Source of the DNA: Meles meles
Lineage: Eukaryota; Chordata; Mammalia; Carnivora; Mustelidae
DNA length: 64,000 nucleotides
Reading direction: 5' to 3'
Assembly: GCF_922984935.1 (NCBI RefSeq)
Contig: NC_060074.1
Span: 23,907,501-23,971,500 of the forward strand
Below, piece after piece: positions 14,476 to 25,569 of the stretch (the first letter of the stretch is position 1; the number at the start of each line of letters is the position of its first letter). The position numbers and the translations under genes were made by a program. The notes under the pieces are model-generated. The model was not told the origin of the DNA and did no database searches. It was given only the letters and a program-made list of their open reading frames with translations.

Positions 14476-14593
14476 TAAGACTTTGTATTCTCAAAGAGTA
14501 CTAAAAGGGAGTTGAAAAGGTCATGATCTATTCAGATGTATAAACTGGGTCATCAGAAGTACATATTAAAAACAGCTATTTTTTAAATTTTAA

Positions 14594-14785
14594 TTTTTTA
14601 AAGATTTTATTTATTTACTTGACAGACAGAGACAGTCAGAGAGGGAACATAAGCAGAGGGCGTGGGAGAGGGAGAAGCAGGCTTCCCTCTGAGCAGGGAG
14701 CCCGACGAAGGGCTCAATCCCAGGACCTCGGGATCATAACTGAGCTGAAGGCAGACATTTAACGTCTGAGCCACCCAGGTGCCCT
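14594..14785 (-). mobile_element. SINEC, minus orientation
   Basis: Starts TTTTTTAAAGATTTTATTT and ends GAGCCACCCAGGTGCCCT. The body carries a GGGAGAGGGAGAAGCAGGCTTC variant typical of an older subfamily. It lies inside the 6.36-kb IKZF2 intron. Confidence 0.92.
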
Positions 14786-15844
14786 AAAAAATAGCTACTT
14801 TCAAGGTCAACATGTGTGGCAGGTATCCCGAGCTTCTCCATGAATGGTTATTAACTTTAACAAAAACTTTCCAGATCTGAGGAAAGTAAAATTTTTACAA
14901 TACTCCAATAAACACTTATTAACAATAAAGTTCATCGATTTGCAACAGGACTTTAGTTATTTTGTCCATTCTCCTTTCCTTTACTAGTTGAGTGAATCCC
15001 ATATTCATAGAACTTGTGGAAATCTGTATAACTATTTTAGGAACATTTTCTGTGTCAATTTGATGATTTTTCAGAATCAAAATAATTTAACTCTACTACA
15101 GTTGTAAATATTAAATAAGCAGTAGAGTCAGTATATAATTACTCTTGTGTTTACAAACCAACAACCCTCATAAAAAGCACTACAAATATAGTGGAACATT
15201 GATTCACCTAAATATTCAAGAGAGTACACTCAGGTTCTTTGAATTTTCTTGGCTCAGACCATTAAAAGGTTTATTAGAAATCTTACAAAAAATTGTTGCT
15301 AGTATATTTTCAGCCTTAAAATGCACACTCTGTGCAATTCTACTGAAATTGACTAGTTTATATGTTGCTAGAAGGGGAAAGTTACACATTTGAATGGGTG
15401 TTATATTACTCAGTACAATCACTGTGAGATAATGAATACATTATAACTTTGTAGAACTTCTTTTAGAACTGCGGTTAACATTACTTCATGAGCATAGAAG
15501 AAAAGTAGACTCATTATTTTACAGTCTTTTCGTATTTTTCTCATTGAATACCAAACTTAATCTTTTAACTTTTCTAGAATTTTTTTTAACTAAGGGAAAA
15601 AACACCTGCACTAGTTATATAAATATTTTAAAAATATGTTTTTAAAAAGGAAATTAAAAACAAAACCGAAAGTAAACATGTAGTTGTAGAATTAGAATGA
15701 GGGTACAGGATCCAAACCTGATGATTTTGATTAAGATAACACTGATTTTAATGTGTAACTCCTTACTATAATTTTTAAGCCTTATAATCATATCTCATCA
15801 TTAAATGTTGGTGCATTAAGATACCAAGAATAGTACATTTCAAT

Positions 15845-16000
15845 GAAACCAGCCTGGGCATCAGGAAACCTTGATTTTAGCCTCATAATGTCCTAACTAC
15901 ATAAGGGATAATGGACAAATCACTTGACTGTAAATGTGTAAATGAGAGATTTGGGTTAAAAAGACTTCAGTGTACCTCATATCTCTCTTGTTTTAAGCAC
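15845..16000 (+). mobile_element. MIR relic
   Basis: CCTTGATTTTAGCCTCATAA and GACAAATCACTTGACTGTAA fall in MIR order. Weak. Confidence 0.45.
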
Positions 16001-16974
16001 TCACAAATTAAATTGATTTATCTCTCTTCCAAAGAGAATCATATTTTAAAACTCTGGGAGTATTAGTGATTAATATTTTGCTATCTAACACTACTTTGCA
16101 TTATAGGTAAAGGTACCATCTTTAAATCAATTTTCATATGAACTTAAACCTTTTCTAACAGTCAACCATCTGCCTTTCTTACACATAATCTCATTTGTTT
16201 TTTTTTTTTTTTAATTTAAAAGACATTTTTGTTTCATTTTGCCAAAGGATTTGGAGGGATTTAAATAAGGCCTTCCTCTCATTTAGTTGTTTTTTTATGT
16301 TACTCAAATGTCTAAAAGTATATCTTAAATTAATCGGAGGCCTCTTTCTTCACCCTATTACCTGATCACACATTCCTACCAGCATACCCACCACCCTTGG
16401 CTATACTGCACCCTCCGTATCTCTTGCAGGAGTTATAATAAAAAAAATTACAGGAAGATGGTAACATCCTCAAACTAGGGGAAGTATCTGCCCAATACAG
16501 AGACCCATGATGGTCAGAGATTGATTGGAAATTGTATTCTAAGAAGTTAACCAGATAAGGTGAAAATGATCCACCTCTATATAAATGCATGAGTACCATT
16601 TTATAGTATAAACTCGTAGCTAGCAAACTATATTACCTGCCCATGGGTATGGTAAAATATGTATAGAAATACAAAAAGATTAAGTTACACAATGAGATTC
16701 TCCTATACCTTTTGAACCCTTATCCTATTATTGCTATATTAAGAAGTGTGGAAACTGAATCCCAAACTTCTTTTCTGATATGCTATTCAGATTTGAAGGC
16801 TGGAAGTCAAGACCCAGGCTACTCTCTGCTTTTCAGCAATCCAATACTAGCAGAATTCTGAAAAGGTGGTTTCACCACTGCCACCCCTGAATGAAAAGGA
16901 AAGAGAATAGGTGTCAGGTAATATCAACATCAGATGTCACAGGCAGTCATCAGGTTATTCTTTCAGCTGCTTAC

Positions 16975-17241
16975 CAGTGTGACTCCTTTTATGTACCATA
17001 AGCACATTGGGCCCAATGCAAACCATGCCACAGACGTCACATTTCAGTTTACCATTCGGAAGCCGGATTCCTCCCTCGCCTTGAAGCTCCTGGACTTTCC
17101 TGTTGTCGGCCACCTCGCTGCTCTCAATTAGGGGTTCTTCTAGGCCGCTACCTTCATCATGGCCCCTGATCTCATCTTCACGGCTCAGGGGTTTCCTGTC
17201 ACACTCTTCATCACTCTGCATTTCTAGCTTTACTGAATTTG
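16975..17241 (-). CDS. IKZF2: IKZF2 (Helios) internal coding exon: acidic linker and zinc finger 1
   Basis: Helios is a nuclear C2H2 zinc-finger transcription factor of the Ikaros family, acting mainly in T-lineage and regulatory T cells. Read on the minus strand, the exon starts after TTACAG at 17242 and ends before GTAAG at 16974. It gives 2 bases, 88 codons (NSVKLEMQSDEECDRKPLSR... to ...KRSHT) and 1 base. Using the human numbering I remember, these are about residues 48-135. An acidic Glu/Ser-rich linker is followed by finger 1: CDVC, 12 residues, then HKRSH (C-x2-C-x12-H-x3-H). Sequence such as LQGEGGIRLPNGKLKCDVCG marks an Ikaros-family member, and the MQSDEECDRKPLSREDEIRG segment is Helios rather than IKZF1 or IKZF3. 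The length is 89 x 3 and both ends are phase 1, so skipping keeps the frame. One difference from remembered human Helios is DEGSG here instead of DEGSS. The ATG inside the exon is not a start codon. Confidence 0.96.
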
Positions 17242-17560
17242 CTGTAATTTAAAAAAGAAGAAATGAAGGAATTTTAAATGCAGGCCGTGGTGTCACCTAC
17301 ATCTCTTCTCCACCCAGTCCCATTGTACGAACATGGATGGAAATCACCAATGCGACATTATTTGAGCGACTTCGGCATCAAAGTGAAGATGGCTCAGAAA
17401 AGCTCTAGTAAACAGAATGACACTTTATTTGTACACTCATTTCTTTCTTTAACTTAGTTATACGCGTTTAAAACTAGTCCTTAATTCTGGTATGGGCTTT
17501 TGATTTTGTCGCTACCGAGGCTCGGCATTGTGTATGAGACAAGATTAGATATTGCTTAAC
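17242..17560. other. Repeat-free flank of the finger-1 exon
   Basis: About 320 bp next to the exon carry several CpGs and no simple repeat. It ends in a short SINE-like scrap (AACCCACTGAGCCA near 17560), followed by the TA-rich tract. Low repeat content beside a conserved Ikaros-family exon suggests conserved flanking intron; this is inference only. Confidence 0.35.
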
Positions 17561-17587
17561 CCACTGAGCCAGGCTTCTCCTTAACAG

Positions 17588-17588
<1 letters not shown>

Positions 17589-17631
<43 letters not shown>

Positions 17632-17765
17632 AAAATATTATATATTATATTATAAAATATATATATTATATATTATAAAAATACACAAACAATATATACA
17701 TAATATACATACCTATATATATATATACAACATACGCATACAACATATACATATATAACACTTCC
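17589..17765. repeat. (TA)n tract and AT-rich degenerate extension
   Basis: About 20 pure TA units followed by decayed ATATTA/TATACA repeats, about 350 bp upstream (in transcript sense) of the finger-1 exon acceptor. Prone to cruciform formation and to length variation. Confidence 0.97.
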
Positions 17766-18647
17766 GTCTCACATCAGAATACTTGTGTAAACCTGCTTCA
17801 GAGCTGAGCAGGAGAAACAACTTGGGATCTCAATCTAGCAAATGTCTTAGATGTATGAAGGCATACCGTCAAGGCAAATATCCTAAAATCAGCTTAAAAA
17901 TGTATATTCAGTGAAGAGCTATATAAACGTAGGGCAGAGTGCACAGACTTCACATGCTCTTAAGCTACTCTTTTTTTATATATGAAGAAAATTCTCTACG
18001 GAACATATTAGTCTGCAAATCAAAGTATTCCAACTTTAATCTATGCACACCAAAAAGCAATGAATGACAGGAATGGCATAGCATGCATGCACGCACTTCT
18101 GACTGTTAAGAAATTTAATGCCTTCTGTTTGCTGTTTTTGGATCATCCCACAGAAATGTTGGAATTTTGTTAGCACAGCCCTCATTCTGGATTGCTGACA
18201 AAGTCTTTTCATAAAGCAGAAACAGGCTTTAAATGAATACCAGTTTTTTATCCCCTGATTTTGAAAATTCTTCAGAAATCATATCAAAGTTCCTGTGCAA
18301 AACAAATTATTTGGTACTACTTGAATGGAGGAAATACATTCGTAAAAAGGAAGTAAGTTTTTTTGCTGCAATTTTCTTAGAGAAACCACGCATTCTGTTG
18401 ATTTGTCATTAGGACTTTAAACAGGTAGTGCTATCAAAATGGCTCTTCCCCTGCTCCCTTCCCTTGGAACTCCCCTAAGAATAGAGACAGCATGGGTACA
18501 AAATGAGATCACTGCATTTACTCCAAAGACCATGGCTGTGACATTTATTATCAGTATAAACTTGAACTAATTATTTAATGCCTGAACCTTTTTTGTCTTT
18601 TGTTTGCAAAGCAGACATAAATTCAAATCACAAAATGAAGTTTAAGT

Positions 18648-18850
18648 AGAATAGTTCAGCTTATTAGGAGTGAGGATCCTATAACCAGACTGCCTGGATT
18701 TGAATACCAGCTCTGGCACTCCTTGGAAGCAGTGTATCATTTTATAAGATGAATAAGTCCTCTATGTACTTTATAAAATGAGGATGATAATAGTACCCAC
18801 TTCTCAGGCTGATGTAAGCATTAACTGAGCAAATACAGAAAATGGGCTAA
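18648..18850 (+). mobile_element. MIR, nearly full length
   Basis: GACTGCCTGGATTTGAATAC, CAGCTCTGGCACTCC and AAAATGAGGATGATAATAG match MIR well. Confidence 0.75.
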
Positions 18851-19170
18851 CTATTATTTTTTTGGTGGCAGTGCTTTATTTTTTCCATAAAGTTTTGTAA
18901 AGATCAATTATGGTATGTATGGACACTACTCTGAGATGTACAAAAGAATATATAGATTTTTTTGCCCCATTTCTAATAGAAAATCTCCTACACTGAGTTT
19001 TATTCTACTTACAAATTAGTACCACTTTACCAGTTTTTGAGAAGAGGAGACACGATACTTTATCCCTCTTCATTTCCCCAACATGTTCAAATAATCTGTG
19101 GCCTCTAGGAGGTGTTCAGGCAGTATTTGCCGTGGTGTTTCAGTAAATTAAGAATTTTCTTTCTTTAGAA

Positions 19171-19393
19171 TTTTTTTTTAAGATTTTATTTATTTATTTA
19201 TTTATTTGACAGAGAGAGAGAGAGAGATCAGTGACAGGGAGGACACAAGCACAGGGAGAGGGAGAGGAAGAAGCAGGCTTCCCGCCGAGTGGGAGCCCAA
19301 TGAAAGGCTGGATGAGGGGCTCGATCTCAGGACACTGGGGTAATGACCTGAGTGGAAGACAGATGCTTAATGACTGAGCCACCCAGACACCCT
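19171..19393 (-). mobile_element. SINEC, minus orientation, beside the 3' end of an L1
   Basis: Poly-T with AAGATTTTATTTATTTATTT at the left and GAGCCACCCAGACACCC at the right, plus an expanded (GA)n. It ends 17 bp before the L1 copy at 19411-21521. SINEs commonly insert near L1 tails and A/T-rich targets. Confidence 0.92.
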
Positions 19394-19410
19394 AAATTAA
19401 CTCCTTTTCT

Positions 19411-21521
19411 TTTTGTTTTTTTAATTTGTTTATTTTCAGCATAACAGTGTTCATTGTTTTTGCACCACATCCAGTGCTCCATGCAGTACGTGCCCTCCCT
19501 ATTACCCACCACCTGGTTCCTCAACCTCCCACCCCCCCGCCCCTTCAAAACCCTCTGGTTGTTTTTCAGAGTCCACAGTCTCTCATGGTTCATCTCTCCC
19601 TCCAGTTTCCCTCAACTCCCTCTCCCCATGTCCTCCGTGTTCTTTGTTATGCTCCACAAATAAGTGAGACCATATGATACTTGACTCTCTCTGCTTGACT
19701 TATTTCGCTCAGCATAATCTCTTCCAGTCCCATCCATGTTGCTATAAAAGTTGGGTATTCATCCTTTCTGATGGAGGCATAATACTCCACAGTGTATATG
19801 GACCACATCTTCCTTATCCATTCATCCGTTGACGGGCATCTTGGTTCTTTCCACAGTTTGGTGACCGTGGCCATTGCTGCAATAAACATTGGGGTACAGA
19901 TGGCCCTTCTTTTCACTACATCTGTATCTTAGGGGTAAATACCCAGCAGTGCAATTGCAGGGTCATAGGGAAGCTCTATTCTTAATTTCTTCAGGAATGT
20001 CCACACTGTACTCCAAAGTTAGAATGCACTAACTTGCATTCCCACCAACAGTGTAAGAGGGTTCCCCTTTCTCCACATCCTCTCCAACACACGTTGTTGC
20101 CTGTCTTGCTAATTTTGGCCATTCTAACTGGTGTCAGGTGGTATTCAATGTGGTTTTAATTTGAATCTCCCTGATGGCTAGTGATGATGAAGATTTTTTC
20201 ATGTGTCTGATAGCCATTTGTATGTCTTCGTTGGAGAAGTGTCTGTTCGTATCTTCTGCCCATTTTTTGATATGATTATCTGTTTTGTGTGTGTTGAGTT
20301 TGAGAAGTTCTTTATAGATCCTGGATATCAACCTTTGTCTGTACTGTCATTTGCAAATATCTTCTCCCATTCCGTGGGTTGCCTTTTTGTTTTGTTGACT
20401 GTTTCCTTTGCTGTGCAGAAACTTTTGATCTCGATGAAGTCCTAAAAGTTTATTTTCGCTTTTGTTTCCTTGGCCTTTGGAGACATATCTTGAAAGAAGT
20501 TGCTGTGGCTGATATCGAAGAGGTTACTGCCTATGTTCTCCTCTAGGATTCTGATGGGTTCCTGTCTCACGCTGAGGTCTTTTATCCATTTCGAGTTTAT
20601 CTTTGTGTACGGTGTAAGAGAATGGTCGAGTTTCATTCTTCTACATATAGCTGTCCAGTTTTCCCAGCACCATTTATTGAAGAGACTGTCTTTTTTCCAT
20701 TGAATATTTTTTCCTGTTTTGTCGAAGATTATTTGACCATAGAGTTGAGGGTCCATATCTGGGCTCTCCACTCTGTTCCACTGGTCTATGTGTCTGTTTT
20801 TATGCCAGTACCACGCTGTCTTGGTGATCACAGCTTTGTAGTAAAACTTGAAATTGGGTAACGTGATGCTGCCAGTTTTGTTTTTGTTTTTCAACATTTC
20901 CTTAGCAATTCGGGGTCTCTTCTGATTCCATACAAATTTTAGGATTATTTGCTCCAGCTCTTTGAAAAATACCGGTGGAATTTTGATCGGAATGGCATTA
21001 AAAGTATAGATTGCTCTAGGCAGTATAGACATTTTAACAATGTTTATTCTTCCAATCCAAGAGCATGGAACGGTCTTCCATCTTTTTGTGTCTTCTTCAA
21101 TTTCTTTCATGAGTGTTCTGTAGTTCCTCGAGTACAGGTCCTTTACCTCTTTAGTTAGGTTTATTCCAGGTATCTTATGGTTCTTGGTGCTATAGTAAAT
21201 GGAATCGATTCTCTAATTTCCCTTTCTGTATTTTCATTGTTAGTGTATAAGAAAGCCACTGATTTCTGTACATTGACTTTGTATCCTGCCACGTTACTGA
21301 ATTGCTGTATGAGTTCTAGTAGTTTGGGGGTGGAGTCTTTGGGGTTTTCCATATAAAGAATCATGTCATCTGCGAAGAGAGAGAGTTTGACTTCTTCCTT
21401 GCCAATTTGGATACCTTTTATTTCTCTTTGTTGTCTGATTGCCATTGCTAGGACTTCTAATACTATGTTGAACAAGAGTGGTGAGAGTGGGCATCCTTGT
21501 CGTGTTCCTCATCTCAACGGG
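19411..21521 (-). mobile_element. 5'-truncated L1 (ORF2 3' part and 3' UTR)
   Basis: Carnivore L1 on the minus strand, flanked by exact 12-bp duplications AACTCCTTTTCT (19399-19410 and 21522-21533). From the 5' side it carries the end of the ORF2 reverse transcriptase, with FADDMILY (the catalytic Asp pair) in the frame at 21161-21475. The thumb and C-terminal region follows at 20442-21110 (WNQKRPRIAKEMLKNK), then pieces at 20134-20331 and 19647-19916, then a C-rich 3' UTR. The ORF is broken into several frames by frameshifts and stops, and ORF1, the endonuclease and the 5' UTR are absent, so it cannot act autonomously. It is sense to IKZF2. Confidence 0.95.
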
Positions 21522-21607
21522 AACTCCTTTTCTATTCGAAGTTCACCATCCCTAAATTCTGATCTCAAAAGCAACTTTTATCCTCATTTTCTAATTCAGA
21601 ACAGTAA

Positions 21608-21612
<5 letters not shown>

Positions 21613-21639
<27 letters not shown>
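21613..21639. repeat. (TG)n microsatellite
   Basis: Thirteen TG units just beyond the right-hand target duplication of the L1 at 19411-21521. Confidence 0.97.
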
Positions 21640-21643
<4 letters not shown>

Positions 21644-22066
21644 AGATGGTCTCTCTTTACACAAATTGGAGTATATACAATTTATCTGACCTTACTTTAC
21701 TTTCTTCATTTAAAAATATGTTTACTTTTTCCATATTATTACACAGGAATACACACTATTCTAACAGCTGCATAGAATCTATTTTATCAATATAATTTAT
21801 TCCTAGGCTTTATCAATAAAATCTAAGATTGCTTCTATCATAGATGTTATTATATAATATCACATTGAACTGACAAATCTGTTAGATAAAAACTGGTATT
21901 TTACTATAGATTTTAATCTGGATTTTTTATGGGTGAAATTGAGCATCTATATGTTTAAATGTTTGGGGTTTTGGGGGGCTTTTGGGGAGCTGGCTATGAA
22001 AGTTATTTGCCCATTATTCTACTAGGTTGTTGGTTTTTTTCTCACTGAATTTAAATGCTTTATATG

Positions 22067-22260
22067 AGGGCGCTTGGGTGGCTCGGGGATTAAGCCTCTG
22101 CCTTTGGCTCAGGTCATGATCTCGGGGTCCTGGGATTGAGTCTCTGCTCTGCAGGGAGCCTGCTTCCTCCTCTCTCTCTCTCTCTCTCTCTGCCTGCCTC
22201 TCTGCATACTTGTGATCTCTGTCAAATAAATAAACATAATCTTTAAAAAAAAAAAAAAAA
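22067..22260 (+). mobile_element. SINEC with exact 10-bp target-site duplication
   Basis: Full structure from GGCGCTTGGGTGGCTCGGGG to a poly-A of about 16. GCTTTATATG occurs directly before (22057-22066) and after (22261-22270), which shows retroposition and sets the boundaries. Confidence 0.96.
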
Positions 22261-23320
22261 GCTTTATATGCTAAGGAACTTAACCCCATGTTTGTTACGT
22301 TTTGCAAATGTTGCATTATCTTATTACTCAAGGGTATTTGGGAGCATGTATTCTAATTTTACATTTTGAACTTTAATGGTTCCAACTGTGGTTTCTAGAG
22401 TCTGTATTTTGCTTTAATAAGTTTTTCCATACTCCTAAAAGTTTTCCATATTTTTTTTTCTGGGAATGAAAATGATTCTAATCAGAGTAAAACACTAATT
22501 TTTACCCTATGTAGTCCCATATTTCGTTCATAATTCTCATTTAAAGAAAAAGTTAAGAAAACAAATGAAAAGTATGACTATATATAGCATGACTTCATAT
22601 ACCAATCTGTGAGCAAATTGTCCTACATATTTAACTGATGTACCAGAGGTTGTAAACTACACAGCAACGTCATCATTTATATTCCTGAACTGGTCGACAT
22701 CTGATAAGCTGCATTTAATGAGTGTAAAGTCTACCAGCATTCCATTTCAGGAATTGAAGAAATGTATCTTAAAAGAGTATGTCTGAGTTTGAAACTTCTG
22801 GGCCTCTTAAATTTCAAAACAGCACAAAATTATGAAGAATATGACTTGATGTTATATTAAATGATCACCTTTCCCCTAGTGAGAATATTATAATATGGAC
22901 ATCAAATATAATATCAAATGGGTAAAATGTCATTTAAAAATTACTGTGTATTAAAATTATAGTTAGAGCTTTGTATCCACAGAGGAATATAACTGAATAT
23001 CCAAAAAACTATACATTTGTTAGAACTAAAATACAGAAGAAATGGTAAACTTTAGCAATCTTTTCTCCAACAACATTATACTCTAAAGTATTATATGTTT
23101 ATCACATATGAATATATATACTACTGCTATAGTAAATATAGTAATTTATATTCATTGGTACAGTAAATCAATAAATGCAACATTTTTAGCATATACATAT
23201 CATAGATGAAATTTTCCATTAATATGGTGGTCTATGTACAAACAAAATCCCATCATAATTAACTTTTATTCTGCTTCACTAAAATTAGGTTGAAATTTAG
23301 GATTAAAAGTAATTAGTCTT

Positions 23321-23520
23321 GGGGCGCCTGGGTGGCTCAGTGGGTTAAGCCGCTGCCTTAGGCTCAGGTCATGATCTCAGGGTCCTGGGATTGAGTCCCG
23401 CATCGGGCTCTCCGCTCGGCGGCGAGCCTGCTTCCCTCTCTCTCTCTCTGCCTGCCTCTCTGTCTACTTGTGGTCTCTCTCTGTCAAATAAATAAATAAA
23501 TAAAATCTTTAAAAAAAAAA
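23321..23520 (+). mobile_element. SINEC with 13-bp target-site duplication
   Basis: Near-consensus head (GGGGCGCCTGGGTGGCTCAG) and a clean A tail. Flanks are AGTAATTAGTCTT (23308-23320) and AGCAATTAGTCTT (23521-23533), one mismatch. Likely one of the younger copies in the window. Confidence 0.96.
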
Positions 23521-24111
23521 AGCAATTAGTCTTTGAATTTCAATTGTTAAATGAAAAAAACTTCCTTACTCAAAGAATATAAAGAAATTCCCTCACAATT
23601 TATTTTCACTATTTAAGATGTTTCTAAATAATGCAGAATACTATATTTTAACTCATTAATGATTAAACTTAAGTCTTCAGTAAATTTTTGTATACTCTAA
23701 ATTACAATTTATATATCAATGAGTTGTATTAGATTATTTGTAGCTATACTATATAAAGCTACTATAAATATTAATCATTGTATAATATTCATACTATATT
23801 TGTTATCAAAATTTTACTCTTTAATATTTGGTATTTCTTTTACTGTTTGGTAACAGGAAAACATTCTCATAAATGGGCTAATTTCTATGAAGATGAGAAT
23901 TTGTTAGTGTGAGAGGGATGAATTCTTGTTATTACAATCTCAACACCAAGAATTATTTTTTAGCCTGTTTCCTCGATACACCAGAATTTTACATTCTTCT
24001 TTTCATATCTATAGGAATTTATACACATTACTATCTAATGACAAACTAGTAAAGACAATATTTTGTAACAACAAATTATTAGCAATGAAAAGGGCTGTGA
24101 AATAAGATTTT

Positions 24112-24305
24112 TTATAAAGAATTTATTTATTTATCTGACAGAGAAAGAGAGATCACAAGTTGGCAGAGCAGCAGACAGAAGGGGGATGGGGAAGCACACT
24201 CCCCACTGAGCAGACAGCTCAATGTGAGGCTTGATCCCAGGACCCTGAGATCATGACCTCAGCTGAAGGCAGAGGCCTAACCCACTGAGCCACCCAGGCA
24301 CACCT
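24112..24305 (-). mobile_element. SINEC, minus orientation, 13-bp target-site duplication
   Basis: Reverse-complement SINE body ending GAGCCACCCAGGCACACCT. Flanks are GAAATAAGATTTT (24099-24111) and GAAAGAAGATTTT (24306-24318), one mismatch. Confidence 0.93.
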
Positions 24306-24461
24306 GAAAGAAGATTTTAATTAATTGATCGGTTTGTTCTGTTATTCAATACTATAGTCACAAATAACTATAATATATAGATATTTGAATATTTTAATGA
24401 ACAAAATAAAGATGTTTAAATTAAGTATTTTTAAGTTAAAGGAGATAATATGATTTTAGAG

Positions 24462-24678
24462 TTTATTTTTATTTTTTTAAGAGATATTATTTATTTATTT
24501 AACAGAGAGAGACAGCGAGGGAACACAAACAAGGGGAGTGGGAGAAGAAGCAGCAGGCTTCCCACTGAGCAAGGAGCCCATATTGAGCCCAATATGGGGC
24601 TCAATCCCAGGACCCTGGGATTGAAGGCTGACCTGAGCCGAAGGCAGACACTTAATGACTGAGCCACCCAGGTGCCCT
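24462..24678 (-). mobile_element. SINEC, minus orientation, older
   Basis: Contains ATTTATTTATTTAACAGAG, GGGGCTCAATCCCAGGACCC and GAGCCACCCAGGTGCCCT. Possible flanks GATTTTAGAG and GATTCTACAG carry two mismatches, consistent with age. A short internal duplication around CCCATATTGAGCCCAATATG is visible. Confidence 0.9.
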
Positions 24679-25009
24679 GATTCTACAGTTTAAAAAAAGG
24701 ACAAGTCAAATTTTAAAGCATTCACTATTTTGAAGAAAAAGTTAACTATACATATTTTTAGTTGACTCGGAAATTCATGAACATGGGTGAAATAATAGTT
24801 AATAAAAAAGAATTTTACTATCAATTTAACATAGAAGCTTTGAATATATTTCAGGACAAAAAGTACAAAATTTATCTTTAAGCAAAAAGTTGCTTCAAAA
24901 TGCAAACAGGTTTATAAATTTAAAATTTCCCCCCTCTTCTTCATGCTTTAAAGTACTACTCAACTTTAGGATATAGCTTTTAGATGCTACAAAAACACAA
25001 AATTAATTG

Positions 25010-25110
25010 CTTCCATTTACAGATGATCACACCAAGGCAGAGAAGTAAAGAGACTTACCTAAGGGCTTATATTATAAGTGACTCCCAGGCTAAACAATTT
25101 TCAATTATAA
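25010..25110 (-). mobile_element. MIR fragment, minus orientation
   Basis: CCATTTACAGATGATCACAC and AGTAAAGAGACTTACCTAAG match the reverse MIR 3' half. Confidence 0.55.
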
Positions 25111-25361
25111 AAGTTTCTTCAGTAACCATACTAGGCTCTCTACACTCAAAGGCTTCATAATTATCCTTGTTTTGAGATACATAATAGTGAATGGATATGG
25201 TTACATTAGATTTGTCTTTAATTCACTAAGATGGTATTAAATAAGGGGATAAAAGAGTAAGAATATTTACAGAGATAACACATGTAGATCATTATTTTAA
25301 AAAGGTAGCAAACCAAATGGGGAAAAATTATATTTTGTGAAGCTGTTAAAAACTATTTTAA

Positions 25362-25559
25362 GGAGTCCCTGGGTGGCTCAGTCGGTTAAGCATCTGTCTT
25401 TGGCTCAGGTCATGATCCCAGGTTCCTGGGATGGCACAAGGCGTGGGGCTCCCTGCTCAGCGGGAAGCCTGCTTCCCCCCTCCCACTTCCCCTGCTTGTG
25501 TTTCCTCTCTCGCTGTGTCTCTCTCTGTCAAATAGATAAATAAAATCTTTTAAAAAAAT
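25362..25559 (+). mobile_element. SINEC, plus orientation
   Basis: Runs from GGAGTCCCTGGGTGGCTCAG to AAATAAAATCTTTTAAAAA. Imperfect flanks are AACTATTTTA and AACTAATTTA. Confidence 0.92.
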
Positions 25560-25569
25560 AACTAATTTA

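Noticed and set aside
17038..17221. ATG within the finger-1 exon as a translation start
   Set aside because: The reading frame continues upstream to the splice acceptor (NSVKLE precedes MQSDEE), matching the Helios protein.
20442..21110. 222-codon open frame on the minus strand
   Set aside because: A surviving segment of a frameshifted L1 ORF2.
24595..24640. Short inverted sequence around CCCATATTGAGCCCAATATG as a regulatory palindrome
   Set aside because: It lies within the SINE body and results from a small duplication in that copy.
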